Of a DNA stretch of 50,355 nt, positions 18,012 to 26,094 are shown in pieces (position 1 is the stretch's first letter; the number at the start of each line of letters is the position of its first letter). Below the pieces are notes generated by a model, which saw only the letters and a program-made list of their open reading frames with translations, did not search any database and was not told the DNA's origin. Position numbers and translations under genes: made by a program. This stretch comes from Candidatus Parvarchaeota archaeon (GTDB lineage: Archaea; Nanobdellota; Nanobdellia; Parvarchaeales; Parvarchaeaceae), in assembly GCA_023378865.1 (NCBI GenBank), contig JAMCSP010000017.1, positions 1 through 50,355 of the forward strand. The letters run 5' to 3'.

Positions 18012-18986
18012 TTATGAGTAATACAAATCCCATCTTGGAGCGTAAAAATCAATTTTTGGAAAGCTTGTCTTAAAACCGTAACAACTATAAACCATTATGT
18101 TTTTTACGTATTTTAGGAGGGACCAATTCTGCTTCTTTATTTTATTTAGAACTAGGTCTGCTGCAGCTATAGACTCGAAAAAATGATAGAGTTCTTCTTT
18201 CTTAAGCACCTGAGGCGCTTTTTCGGCTAACCAAATTTCAAAGTTCTTTGCCTCTGTATCTGATGCAAAGTATATTTCTGTGTTTTCTATTTTACCCGAG
18301 AAAACTGCCGTTATTTTTTCAAATATTGAATCATCTGAATTTCTGAAGGTATTTAGATGATTTGAACTTGTTATGCATACTGTATTAAGATCGGTTATTA
18401 CACTGGCTATATTCCCTTTTGCCCCCATTACAATGCTATCAATTAAACTTTCGTTTACTTTAAGCTTATTGTAAACAGCTAGTTTCAAAGCAAAAACCTT
18501 CAATACTCTGTTATTAAGTTTGTAAAATCTTGTAATTTCATAAGCTGAAAGATACTTTTTGTATTTGCTACGGAAGATATCACCAGTTTCAGATTCAAAT
18601 ATTATTATGGAATCGCTTGCTATTGAATTAAGTTTCTGCAATATTGAAGGATCTACTGACAGCAATTTCTCTATGTCTTCAATGTAAATAACCTTCTTAT
18701 TCTGCTGAAAAAGCGATTTAGAAACTGCAACTTTCTTTATGCTTTCCAGCATTAAAGAAGAAACACTCTGCGTGTCATCAACCAATTCATATAGATTTAT
18801 AACTTCAAACGTAGCACCTATCTCATTTGCAATCGCTTCTGCCAAAAAATTTTTTCCAGTTCCCGCCGGGCCATTAAATATAAAGCGAGATTTCCCATTC
18901 TTTATAGCAGTTAATACTTTTGAAGGGATGCTGTTGGAATAATTTTCTACAAACATTTTTATCTCTGGTTTGAAAAGGGACAGCAT
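18012..18986 (-). CDS. rfcL: Replication factor C large subunit-like, degenerate ATPase site
   Basis: The 324-residue protein begins at the AAA+ core and lacks the usual N-terminal W-x-E-KYRP box. The Walker A is NGPAGTGKN, where Asn replaces the Thr/Ser that binds magnesium; the Walker B region is VIYIEDIEKL (ED instead of DE). NIASVITDLNTV corresponds to the sensor-2/lid helix DLRSAINDLQ of RFC, and the end (FEIWLAEKAPQVLKKEELY, LNKIKKQNWSLLKYV) matches the RFC-L collar domain. It starts two bases after the rfcS stop. So it probably keeps the clamp-loader structure with altered ATPase activity. Confidence 0.82.
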   Translation of the reverse strand: MLSLFKPEIKMFVENYSNSIPSKVLTAIKNGKSRFIFNGPAGTGKNFLAEAIANEIGATFEVINLYELVDDTQSVSSLMLESIKKVAVSKSLFQQNKKVIYIEDIEKLLSVDPSILQKLNSIASDSIIIFESETGDIFRSKYKKYLSAYEITRFYKLNNRVLKVFALKLAVYNKLKVNESLIDSIVMGAKGNIASVITDLNTVCITSSNHLNTFRNSDDSIFEKITAVFSGKIENTEIYFASDTEAKNFEIWLAEKAPQVLKKEELYHFFESIAAADLVLNKIKKQNWSLLKYVKNIMVYSCYGFKTSFPKIDFYAPRWDLYYS

Positions 18987-18988
18987 AA

Positions 18989-19930
18989 CTATTTTAGACT
19001 GGCCAAAAATGCAAGAAAGGCCTGAAATTGTATAAATGGCGTTGCGCCTTCAACTATCCTGTAATCAGTCTCCGCAAGCTTCTCGAAAACGTAATTTTTT
19101 ACCTTATCATTCACTATATCAGTAGTTGAGATTATGTTAAAAATTGAAATCAAAAGCTCTTTCATGTTTATTCCGCTGTCTATTATTTCCGAAAATATTT
19201 CTCTGGATTTTTTGAAATCTCCAGACAATGCAACTTTTAGCCCTTCCATTGTCTTTGATACGTCCATTAAACCGCTGCTTTGAAGAACCGTTTTTGCGTC
19301 TATCTCTTTGGAAACGTTTGAAAGAGACTGCATAAGATTCACAAGAGTTCTCAAATCTCCTCTTGAAACATAGTCCAATGCATCCATGGCTTCGCTGTCA
19401 ATCTCTAATTTCTCACTTTCTGCAATTCTTTTTATAAATTTGTGTACATCTTCTTTCGAAAGCGGCTGGAACCTCAGAATCGCGCATCTTGACTGTAAGG
19501 GCTCTATTATGTTACTTTGGTAGTTAACGCTGAATATAAACCTGCAGGTTGCACTGTATTCCTCCATCATTCTACGCAGTGCCTGCTGAGCCTCCTGCGT
19601 TAACGAGTCGGCCTCATCAAAAAGAATTATCTTAAACGGCGCATCTATCGGCTTTGTCCTTGCAAATTCCTTCACTTTGCCCTGTATAACGCTTAACTTT
19701 CTGTCATCAGATGCATTTAATTCAATAAAATTCTGATTCCATTCCTGATCAAATACTGCTTTTGCTAACACAACTGCAGAAGTTGTTTTGCCAACGCCAG
19801 GCGGGCCGGATAATATCATGTGCTGTATCTCTTTTTTCTCAGCCATAGCCTTTAATTTCGCTACTATGTCTGCCTGTCCTATTATTTCATCAAAGGACTG
19901 TGGTCTATATTTCTCTATCCAGAGGGCCAT
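18989..19930 (-). CDS. rfcS: Replication factor C small subunit
   Basis: AAA+ clamp-loader subunit that opens the PCNA ring. WIEKYRPQSFDEIIGQ is the RFC box II, SGPPGVGKTT the Walker A, LFDEADSLT the Walker B, and LQSRCAILRF the SRC arginine-finger motif. The length of 313 residues is normal and the C-terminal collar is present. It lies two bases downstream of the KaiC-like gene and two upstream of rfcL, all in one minus-strand operon. Confidence 0.96.
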   Translation of the reverse strand: MALWIEKYRPQSFDEIIGQADIVAKLKAMAEKKEIQHMILSGPPGVGKTTSAVVLAKAVFDQEWNQNFIELNASDDRKLSVIQGKVKEFARTKPIDAPFKIILFDEADSLTQEAQQALRRMMEEYSATCRFIFSVNYQSNIIEPLQSRCAILRFQPLSKEDVHKFIKRIAESEKLEIDSEAMDALDYVSRGDLRTLVNLMQSLSNVSKEIDAKTVLQSSGLMDVSKTMEGLKVALSGDFKKSREIFSEIIDSGINMKELLISIFNIISTTDIVNDKVKNYVFEKLAETDYRIVEGATPFIQFQAFLAFLASLK

Positions 19931-19932
19931 AA

Positions 19933-20643
19933 TTATATATCTGCGAAAAGCTCCGCAGACGGATAAACTACTATGCCAGTTGATTTTATATCCAAAGGTA
20001 TGTATTTTGTCAAATGATCTGTAGCTCTCATTTTTATTATCCTGAGTGCTCTTATAAATGAATTCTGTTTTTCTACCATATAAAGGGCTATTACCCCATC
20101 TGATGCAAACTCTTCAACTCCAAAAGAAGAAAGCTTGTTTTCACCGTAAGGCATCTCTCCTATAAAAATGGCAGTACAGCTCCTTGCTTTTATTATGCTT
20201 GAAAGCTCTATTATCGCCTTTCTTATAGACATTATATCAGAAAAGAACATCTGCAAGTAAGTTATTGAGTCAATTATCAGGCGCTGTGCGCCCATTGCAT
20301 CAAGTTCGGAAGAAACGACTTCCTTCATAGAATCATAATCAACCAAGGGTATGGTTACTATCTTTATTATACCGTTATCAACGTATTCCTTAAGCTTTGG
20401 ATCAAACAGCATAAACTGGGAAACTAAATCCTCAGGACTTTCTTCCAATGTAAAGTAAAGCCCTTTTTCGCCTTTTTTGGCTCCATCCGCTAAAAATTGC
20501 AGCGAAAAAGTAGTTTTACCTGCACCCGGCGTTCCTGTAAGAAACACTACGCTATTCTTTGGAAATCCTCCTTTCAAAGCTTCATCTAATCCAGGTATGC
20601 CCGTAGATTCTCTTTCCACATTGTTTCCGTTTTCCTTTTCCAT
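19933..20643 (-). CDS. KaiC-like RecA-superfamily ATPase
   Basis: A single RecA domain of 236 residues. STGIPGLDEALKGGFPKNS and LTGTPGAGKTT (Walker A near residues 37-45) with RLIIDSITYL (Walker B, 121-130) are typical of archaeal KaiC/GvpD-family proteins. FTLEESPEDLVSQ includes the usual Glu pair after strand 2. Such proteins act in signalling or regulation and their partners differ between archaea. Its start overlaps the stop of the coiled-coil/winged-helix gene by one base, so the two are likely partners. RadA is excluded by the lack of its N-terminal and L2 features. Confidence 0.87.
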   Translation of the reverse strand: MEKENGNNVERESTGIPGLDEALKGGFPKNSVVFLTGTPGAGKTTFSLQFLADGAKKGEKGLYFTLEESPEDLVSQFMLFDPKLKEYVDNGIIKIVTIPLVDYDSMKEVVSSELDAMGAQRLIIDSITYLQMFFSDIMSIRKAIIELSSIIKARSCTAIFIGEMPYGENKLSSFGVEEFASDGVIALYMVEKQNSFIRALRIIKMRATDHLTKYIPLDIKSTGIVVYPSAELFADI

Positions 20644-21515
20644 TATCCCTCTAATATCATGTCACCCATCAGCTGATACTTTACTCTTATAAGAGAATTC
20701 TGACTAAGTATCTTAGCCCATTTTTCAATTAAATCTTTGCTAACATTTAAAGATTGCGCAGCCTGTGAAGTTGTAATTGAGTGCTTCTCTTTGACTAATG
20801 AAAGCAGTTTATTCAGAGGGTTATTTAAAATTTCATCTGGTGGTTCTTCTGCCGCTTTTCCAGGCGTTTTACCAAAATTAGTTGTTTCAAATATCTTCTT
20901 CTGCATTTCGGACTGAGAGCTCATTTCGCTTGCCGGAGAAATCGCTTCCAGAGGTGAAATATTCTTTTTTTCTTCTTTGTTAATAATGTTTACCTTGGTC
21001 GGCATTGCAGATTGTATCTTATTTAATTTAGCCTCTTTTTCTTCAATAGAAACCTTATTTTCAGCCTGCTTTTCAGGCTGAGCGACTATTACTTTGCTTT
21101 CTTCTATTTCGCCTGGCTTATAATTTGGCTTAGAAGTCAATTCATGTGCAATTTTATTGATTTTTTCTTCCTGTGCACTTTCTGCTTTTGCAGTTTCTTT
21201 TAAAATTGGGTGTATTACGTTCTGCTTATCAGTGCTTTCCTGTTGCTGCTGAAGTTTTTTGTCTATTCCAAACAAAGGTATCCTTTTCCCTGGCGATAAC
21301 TTTTCCTCTTGATTTACTTTTTGAATTACGGGGCTAACAGTTGCCTTCTCCCTTGTTTCTGCAAGGCTTATCTGTGGTATTTCCGGCAGTTCAACTCCCA
21401 AAGAAGAAGCTGCTCTAAATAAAGAGCTGTTTATCAACGAAACATCAGAATAAATCTTGTAAGATGTGTCTAAGATATTCTGTGCTACCTGCTTTAAGCT
21501 ACTGCTATTGTCCAT
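20643..21515 (-). CDS. Low-complexity protein with C-terminal winged-helix domain
   Basis: A 290-residue protein. Residues 1-60 are helical, ~60-220 are Lys/Glu/Gln/Pro-rich and look disordered, and ~225-290 form a winged-helix domain (KLLSLVKEKHSITTSQAAQS, then VSKDLIEKWAKILSQNSLI). I recall this wing domain in many small archaeal proteins without a settled role. The 1-base overlap with the KaiC-like ATPase and close linkage to rfcS/rfcL suggest one transcription unit. It might tether the ATPase to DNA or another partner; that is inference. Confidence 0.75.
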   Translation of the reverse strand: MDNSSSLKQVAQNILDTSYKIYSDVSLINSSLFRAASSLGVELPEIPQISLAETREKATVSPVIQKVNQEEKLSPGKRIPLFGIDKKLQQQQESTDKQNVIHPILKETAKAESAQEEKINKIAHELTSKPNYKPGEIEESKVIVAQPEKQAENKVSIEEKEAKLNKIQSAMPTKVNIINKEEKKNISPLEAISPASEMSSQSEMQKKIFETTNFGKTPGKAAEEPPDEILNNPLNKLLSLVKEKHSITTSQAAQSLNVSKDLIEKWAKILSQNSLIRVKYQLMGDMILEG

Positions 21516-21598
21516 ACTTATTAATGCAAATTAAAGGCTTAAATATATTTATCATTTTTGAAGCCAGGCTAAAAACGTAAAAAATTACAATAATTAAT

Positions 21599-23089
21599 TT
21601 AACTCACTATTTTACAGCTACCTGATAAACAGTATTCATTTGTATAACTCAACGAGTTAATTTTAGACTCCAACTCAGAGATATAAGAAAGACTGCATAC
21701 TGGAGCAGTATTATTTATAACACTACAAATCTGTGCTGTAAGTATGTTTGCCGCACCTAATTCTGTTTCTCCCAATGAACCTGAAGTTGGATTTTCTATT
21801 GAATTAAGTATATCCTGATGAGTACTGTATGCTGGATTTAATACTCCTGTAGAACTAAGATACGTTCCGGCATTAATACTCGCACCATCAAATACATATT
21901 TGTTATTGATATCAAAGAAAGGCACTCCTCCAACAAAGAAATTCTGTATACCGAAACCAGCTCCTGATAAAATATTAGAGCTAGTTGAATTAAAATCGTG
22001 CATTCCCAAAACGTAAACATCTGAATAGATAACTGGATTTATTTGCTCTATACCAGTCGTATTTATTAAAAACGACCCGCCCATTTCATCTAAGGGTTCA
22101 AAATTTATGTACTTTGAAGTGTAATACGCACCGGTTACAAAAGGCTCAGGATTAGCATCCCCATAAGGTGCCTGGCCACCCCCTATAGCAGGTTGTGCAG
22201 TCGACTCTTTAAATATAGAACTCGAAAAATTGAACATTAATGTAGGAACATTTGCATCACTTGTAGCAGATCTGTCATAAAATAACTTTGAAAAGTTTCC
22301 AAATCTTGAAAGAGCGATTGCTATGGCCCAACGCATGCCCGCACAGAATGGGCAACCTTGTGCCCCAATATAAACAAATGTCGGCTTTCCGCCCTGGCTT
22401 ATTGAATAATTGGAAAAATTGGAGGGAACGGTTATGGGGACTATATCGTAATTGCTACCATTATCGTAGACTAAAACATAAAATCCAGGAGACGGACCAC
22501 TATTGCCAACACCTGCTTTTTCGTATATAAAATTGCCCGCAACCTGCTGTGCTCCAATCTTTGCTAATTGACTGCTTAAATCAGATAAACCATTGATGTA
22601 GGTTGATCCCAAAGACTGACCGTCAGGCCCCAAAAAGAATGCACCGGAAGCATTTGCGTTAACAGACGGCTTTAAAGAAGATACTGATGAAGATGAAAAT
22701 ATATGCAAACCAAATACTAAAATCAATAAAACTACTACAATTACTGCCAAACCTATTACAATAAAAGGGAGAAAGCTCCTATTAGAGTTACTTTGTACTT
22801 TTTGCGATGGATTAGAACTACTGCCTTTTAACTTTTCATTTTCCTCTCTTAATCTCTGTAGCTCTTTCAGTCTTTCATTCTCTTTCCTAAGTTTTTCAAG
22901 CTCGTCGTCATTGGAATTGCTGCCGGCATCTACTTTCCTTTCTTCTGTCTTATTTTGAGTATTCTGCTTCAAATCAGAGGTATTCTCACTGTTATTATCA
23001 ACGGCTACTGCCTTTTCCGGCTGCAAATCCTTATTTATGTTCTCATTGCCTGCTGGATTAGCACTGTGTTCTTTGTCTTCATCTGGCAT
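21599..23089 (-). CDS. Membrane-anchored DUF929 thioredoxin-like protein
   Basis: 496 residues in three parts: an acidic, Asn-rich N-terminus with a Leu-heptad coiled coil (about 62-90), one membrane helix (about 107-131), then an extracytoplasmic domain with PTFVYIGAQGCPFCAGMRW, where C246 and C249 form a CPFC thioredoxin-type pair. The VYIGAQGCPFCA region and later segments match DUF929, which I know from Sulfolobus and Thermoplasmatales. A role in disulfide formation or reduction outside the cell is likely; Cys-rich surface proteins such as the 9741-11843 product are plausible clients. N-linked sequons are abundant. Confidence 0.85.
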   Translation of the reverse strand: MPDEDKEHSANPAGNENINKDLQPEKAVAVDNNSENTSDLKQNTQNKTEERKVDAGSNSNDDELEKLRKENERLKELQRLREENEKLKGSSSNPSQKVQSNSNRSFLPFIVIGLAVIVVVLLILVFGLHIFSSSSVSSLKPSVNANASGAFFLGPDGQSLGSTYINGLSDLSSQLAKIGAQQVAGNFIYEKAGVGNSGPSPGFYVLVYDNGSNYDIVPITVPSNFSNYSISQGGKPTFVYIGAQGCPFCAGMRWAIAIALSRFGNFSKLFYDRSATSDANVPTLMFNFSSSIFKESTAQPAIGGGQAPYGDANPEPFVTGAYYTSKYINFEPLDEMGGSFLINTTGIEQINPVIYSDVYVLGMHDFNSTSSNILSGAGFGIQNFFVGGVPFFDINNKYVFDGASINAGTYLSSTGVLNPAYSTHQDILNSIENPTSGSLGETELGAANILTAQICSVINNTAPVCSLSYISELESKINSLSYTNEYCLSGSCKIVS

Positions 23090-23120
23090 TTTTATGTTAA
23101 TACCTGTCTGCTTAAATAAA

Positions 23121-23420
23121 TTGCGGTATTGAATAGCCCGTTTTTTGTCATCCCTCTACCTTTGTTCAAAGGCTTCTCAGTTGGATGCAACAACATTCGA
23201 CTAAGCGCCGGAATACCGGTTTGCACCCTGAAGGTCTGCCGTTTCATCCTCTTTTCAGCAATCAGCTTTCGCATCATATCTTTGCACTGAAAACAGGTAT
23301 CGTTTCTGCTCAGTTGCCTGCCTTTTACAGCAATGCATTACTGCACTTCAGTTTTAAAGGTGAACGGACTTCCTCCCTCAACTTATTGAAAGCCAAGGGT
23401 CTGTTGTATACAATACCGCT
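23121..23420 (-). ncRNA. rnpB: RNase P RNA
   Basis: Catalytic RNA of tRNA 5' processing. The two ends pair as helix P1: GCGGTATTG near 23419 and CAATACCGC at 23123-23131, nine perfect pairs. The conserved CR-I element is seen as GAGGGAGGAAGTCC (23366-23379), and the 3' region has ACGGGCTATTC (23131-23141) where CR-V is expected. A middle section holds CAGGGTGCAAACCGG. The size of about 300 nt fits archaeal type A-like RNAs. A TATA box lies about 26 bases upstream. I could not fold it fully, so helix-by-helix assignment is partial. The protein partner gene rnp4 is at 36.5-36.8 kb. Confidence 0.87.
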
Positions 23421-23450
23421 AATATATATAGCAATCTGCATTTAATAAAT
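23421..23450. promoter_or_regulatory. Crossed divergent promoters of RNase P RNA and the SWIM gene
   Basis: The plus-strand box AATATATATA (23421-23430) is centred about 29 bases before the SWIM gene ATG. The minus-strand box ATTTATTAAA (23441-23450) is centred about 26 bases before the RNase P RNA 5' end. Each TATA box lies closer to the other gene's start than to its own, so the two initiation regions overlap. Confidence 0.55.
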
Positions 23451-23454
23451 TATC

Positions 23455-23745
23455 ATGGAAGTAAAAATCTTAGATGATAAAGACCTTAAGAAAGATGAAA
23501 GGCTTTACATAAAAGGCATAAGACTAATAAATTCGGTGAAAATAGACTATAAAACGCAAAAGCACGTTTCTTTTCTCGTACAGGGAGATAATGAACTGCA
23601 TAACGTAATGTACTTTGACGAAAAACCGCAGGATAAAAAATGGCAATGTGATTGCAAGTGGTATACCCTTCAGGATAAACTATGCTCCCATATAATTGCC
23701 GTAAATCTGGCAATAAAAAACGGAAAATTAAAAATAGATCAGTAA
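23455..23745 (+). CDS. Small SWIM zinc-finger protein
   Basis: A 96-residue protein whose C-terminal half carries the SWIM signature C-x-C-x(n)-C-x-H: C65, C67, C77 and H79 in WQCDCKWYTLQDKLCSHI. SWIM fingers bind DNA or protein partners and occur in ATPases, transposases and ubiquitin ligases; here the domain stands alone with a ~60-residue lysine-rich N-terminal domain (beta-rich). The start has a TATA box at leaderless spacing. Its last 7 bases overlap the convergent neighbour. Function is unknown. Confidence 0.85.
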   Translation: MEVKILDDKDLKKDERLYIKGIRLINSVKIDYKTQKHVSFLVQGDNELHNVMYFDEKPQDKKWQCDCKWYTLQDKLCSHIIAVNLAIKNGKLKIDQ

Positions 23746-24470
23746 TACAGAGACATGTAGGAAGGAACATTCAAGCCAGTGCCAAACTTTTCCAGCTTTG
23801 CATCTCCTTCCTTTAATTCATTATCATGCCAGTAATCTACTGCTCTCATGAATGCTATTAATCTTTCATTTTTTATCTTATCTAAATTTTTTAGTTCTCC
23901 TTTATCAAAAAGATATATTCTAGAACCGATTATACTATTCTTGTTTATAGTTTGTCTATAAACTATTGTTATCCCCTTGCCTTCTTTTTCGCTATAGAAC
24001 CTTGCCTTCACCGTTTTATTAATATTTTCCTTCCCTTCTTTTACATTTGGATATTCGAAGTACCTTTCAGATTTTATAAGAGAGTAATTATCAAGATTCC
24101 TTTTAGACAGGCCATCATAAACTGAAACATTAAGAAAGGCTAAATCCGGTATAGAATCTTTTTTAGAGAAATTTTCACTGTAAAGTTCGGATGAAACCAC
24201 GTAGGAATTACTCGTTTCTTTCAGTTTTTCCATGTCTACAAGAAATAGATCTAAAGTGTTATCAAGATACGTAAGGTTTTTACTCCCTTTTTTTGAGATT
24301 ATGTGCTTGCTTTCACCCTTATTTTTATACCAGTTAAAAGTATCCATTGACTGAAGAACAGTTAAATCCTCATTTTCTGAGATAAGAGTCAACAATTCTT
24401 CATCCGAAACTGTTATGTAATTTTGTTTTAGAAGTTCATTTAGATTACTCCTTTCATCTTTTGCTATCAT
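23739..24470 (-). CDS. Hypothetical protein
   Basis: A 243-residue soluble protein that I do not recognise. It is Lys/Glu/Asn/Ser-rich with mixed alpha-beta character, no Cys and no evident metal or nucleotide motif. The ATG at 24470 is preferred to a TTG three bases earlier. It sits 34 bases downstream of the hemerythrin gene on the same strand, so both may be one unit, and its end overlaps the SWIM gene tail-to-tail by 7 bases. Confidence 0.7.
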   Translation of the reverse strand: MIAKDERSNLNELLKQNYITVSDEELLTLISENEDLTVLQSMDTFNWYKNKGESKHIISKKGSKNLTYLDNTLDLFLVDMEKLKETSNSYVVSSELYSENFSKKDSIPDLAFLNVSVYDGLSKRNLDNYSLIKSERYFEYPNVKEGKENINKTVKARFYSEKEGKGITIVYRQTINKNSIIGSRIYLFDKGELKNLDKIKNERLIAFMRAVDYWHDNELKEGDAKLEKFGTGLNVPSYMSLYY

Positions 24471-24503
24471 CAATAAATTTATGAATAAAACAGCTATAAA
24501 TAC

Positions 24504-24968
24504 CTATTTCAAAGAACCTGTACGCAATACCTTGCATATCCAGTCCTTTGGAGCAGACGCATGCTCTACTTCTTTAAGAAGAAGATCTGCTTGTTTTTGA
24601 CTTTCCAGTTTGTCAAGCTCAAGGTAGATATATCCTTCTTCTGCTTCATTGTGGCCTTTTAAGACCCGCATAACCCCCTGTGTTTTCTTTTTTGCGTCCT
24701 CAATTTCATTTATGGAGAGGAGTCTTTTAACTTCACCCAACAATTTCAGTATAGCCCCATGCTCTGCCTCTAATCCCTGTATCCTCAATTTATTTTCTTC
24801 AAATATCTGGGGAAAAAGATATTCCTCCTCCCAGAACATATGATTTCTAAGGGAAGAAACAATTAAATCGAGCTTATCCAGATCAGGCTTTGAACTTAAC
24901 GAAAGCAGGAAATCATTAAGATGTGCATCGATTCTTTCATGGTCCTTAGTCAAAACGCTGTCAAGCAT
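24504..24968 (-). CDS. Hemerythrin-like (HHE domain) di-iron protein
   Basis: A 154-residue four-helix protein with the ligand set expected for a di-iron hemerythrin: H10 (TKDHERI), H43 and E47 (RNHMFWEEE), H70 (EAEHGAI), H106 and E110 (KGHNEAEEG). This family binds oxygen or senses oxygen, nitric oxide or iron, and some members repair Fe-S clusters. The ATG at 24968 is preferred to a TTG at 24974. The C-terminal tail DWICKVLRTGSLK with one Cys is beyond the helical bundle. A gene for a MIP18-type Fe-S protein is 2 kb away but not linked. Confidence 0.87.
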   Translation of the reverse strand: MLDSVLTKDHERIDAHLNDFLLSLSSKPDLDKLDLIVSSLRNHMFWEEEYLFPQIFEENKLRIQGLEAEHGAILKLLGEVKRLLSINEIEDAKKKTQGVMRVLKGHNEAEEGYIYLELDKLESQKQADLLLKEVEHASAPKDWICKVLRTGSLK

Positions 24969-25077
24969 GTTCAATTAATGAAAGCCAAACTATTTAACTT
25001 TTACAGATAAATCGTTATTTTTTTAAAACATAATACTAAAAAACCATAATGTATAATTGATTATACTATAACCAGAA

Positions 25078-25230
25078 GTATAAAAACAATGGTTCTTGGA
25101 GGATTGGAAGGAGAAGAGCTATTCCTTGTAGATTAACTGATACTGGAAAAGCATGGCTTCATTCAATATCACTTGCACAGATTGCGACAAAGATTAACAG
25201 CAGATAGATTTTGAGAAAATGAATCTATCT
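25078..25230 (+). other. Unassigned stretch: candidate small RNA or decayed ORF
   Basis: The 286-base gap between the hemerythrin gene and tRNA-Arg holds no normal gene. A TATA-like GTATAAAAAC at 25078-25087 would start a plus-strand transcript near 25107. From there the sequence is less AT-biased than the surrounding spacer, has a 5-base stem AAGGA/TCCTT, and ends in a perfect 9-bp hairpin. One frame is open for about 45 codons without an ATG up to a TAG at 25205, reading for example RLTDTGKAWLHSISLAQIA. It could be a ~120-nt RNA gene or a gene remnant; I cannot decide. Confidence 0.35.
25202..25230 (+). terminator. Perfect 9-bp hairpin in the 25.1-kb gap
   Basis: AGATAGATT, an 11-base loop and AATCTATCT form a perfect stem-loop directly after the TAG of the open frame. 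It could be an RNA 3' end structure or a terminator. No long T tract follows. Confidence 0.4.
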
Positions 25231-25254
25231 TTGAAACTCCCTATAAAATTAATA

Positions 25255-25328
25255 TGCCCTCGCCAGGATTTGAACCTGGGTGCCCGGTTTAGGAAACCGG
25301 TATTCTGTCCAAGCTAAACTACGAGGGC
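25255..25328 (-). tRNA. tRNA-Arg (anticodon CCT)
   Basis: Acceptor GCCCTCG pairs with CGAGGGC, anticodon stem CCGGT/ACCGG holds the loop TTCCTAA (anticodon CCT, for AGG), T arm CCAGG-TTCAAAT-CCTGG. The D stem GTTT/GAAT uses two wobble pairs. Discriminator A, no intron, no CCA encoded. Confidence 0.94.
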
Positions 25329-25413
25329 TATTCAAAATCTAAAGCTTTTTTAGATTAAATCATTTAGGTTTAAAACTATAAATATTATACTTTATCATAT
25401 CTCTTTATTGTTT

Positions 25414-26076
25414 ATGGCAGGAAATAATCCTTTTATAAGTATAACATACTCGGAAAATGATATCATAGTCGATAGAGTAAATGAGAGAATAGAACTGTTG
25501 ATACTTATAAACGAAGCAATGGAGCATGGCGGCATAGTAGTACTGGAAGGAGCGCCTGGCATGGGAAAAAGCACGTTGCTAAATGCTACTGAAAAAGAGC
25601 TTAAGAAATCAAAGAATATAGATGTTATAAGGGAGGAATTCACCCCTGCGGTTTATAATAAGATAAGAAGCCTGGACATTAATCCCGCAAAAAAGTTAGT
25701 AATAGAACTTGATGATTTCAATAACGTAGAGATGCTTGACAAAATGAGCCAGCAGAGAGTTATCGATCTCTTGTATAATTTAAGCCAGAAAATTGCGGTT
25801 TTAATAGTTGAAAACAGAGAGGATGGCATTGAAAAAGAGCTTAAAGCACAGAGCAAACAATTCAAAAAATATAATCTTGACGGGCTTTCAAAGGAAGACT
25901 TAAAACAGATAATAATAAACAGACTGAATTCAGTAAGATCTACTAAATCCGATTCTCTTGAGCCTTTTACTGAAGTAGAGTATGAAAAGATATACAAGAA
26001 GGCAAGGGGAAACCCAAGGATTGCACTGCTTATATGTTCTGCTTTATACGACCAGAAAACAAATAGTATAATATAA
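25414..26076 (+). CDS. AAA+ P-loop ATPase
   Basis: A 220-residue ATPase with Walker A VVLEGAPGMGKST, Walker B-like KLVIELDDFN (hydrophobic strand then Asp pair), and a C-terminal ARGNPRIALLIC helix typical of the lid in AAA+ proteins of the Orc1/Cdc6, TniB or STAND-like kind. It has no winged-helix DNA-binding domain, so it is not a full Orc1/Cdc6. The ATG at 25414 follows a TATA-rich stretch about 30 bases upstream. The presenilin-like protease gene follows after 18 bases, probably in the same transcript. Confidence 0.8.
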   Translation: MAGNNPFISITYSENDIIVDRVNERIELLILINEAMEHGGIVVLEGAPGMGKSTLLNATEKELKKSKNIDVIREEFTPAVYNKIRSLDINPAKKLVIELDDFNNVEMLDKMSQQRVIDLLYNLSQKIAVLIVENREDGIEKELKAQSKQFKKYNLDGLSKEDLKQIIINRLNSVRSTKSDSLEPFTEVEYEKIYKKARGNPRIALLICSALYDQKTNSII

Positions 26077-26094
26077 GGAATAATTAAAAGAGGT

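Noticed and set aside
19933-20643. KaiC-like ATPase as RadA recombinase
   Set aside because: It has only one RecA core of 236 residues without the helix-hairpin-helix N-domain or RadA-specific segments, and begins with the STGIPGLDEAL KaiC-type motif.
23092-23445. Short open frames on both strands between the DUF929 gene and the SWIM gene
   Set aside because: They fall inside the RNase P RNA, whose paired ends and conserved core explain the sequence; the peptides have no recognisable features.
25089-25136. 15-codon ATG frame in the 25.1-kb gap as a leader peptide
   Set aside because: It would begin only about 7 bases from the centre of the TATA-like box, so it would not be in the transcript.
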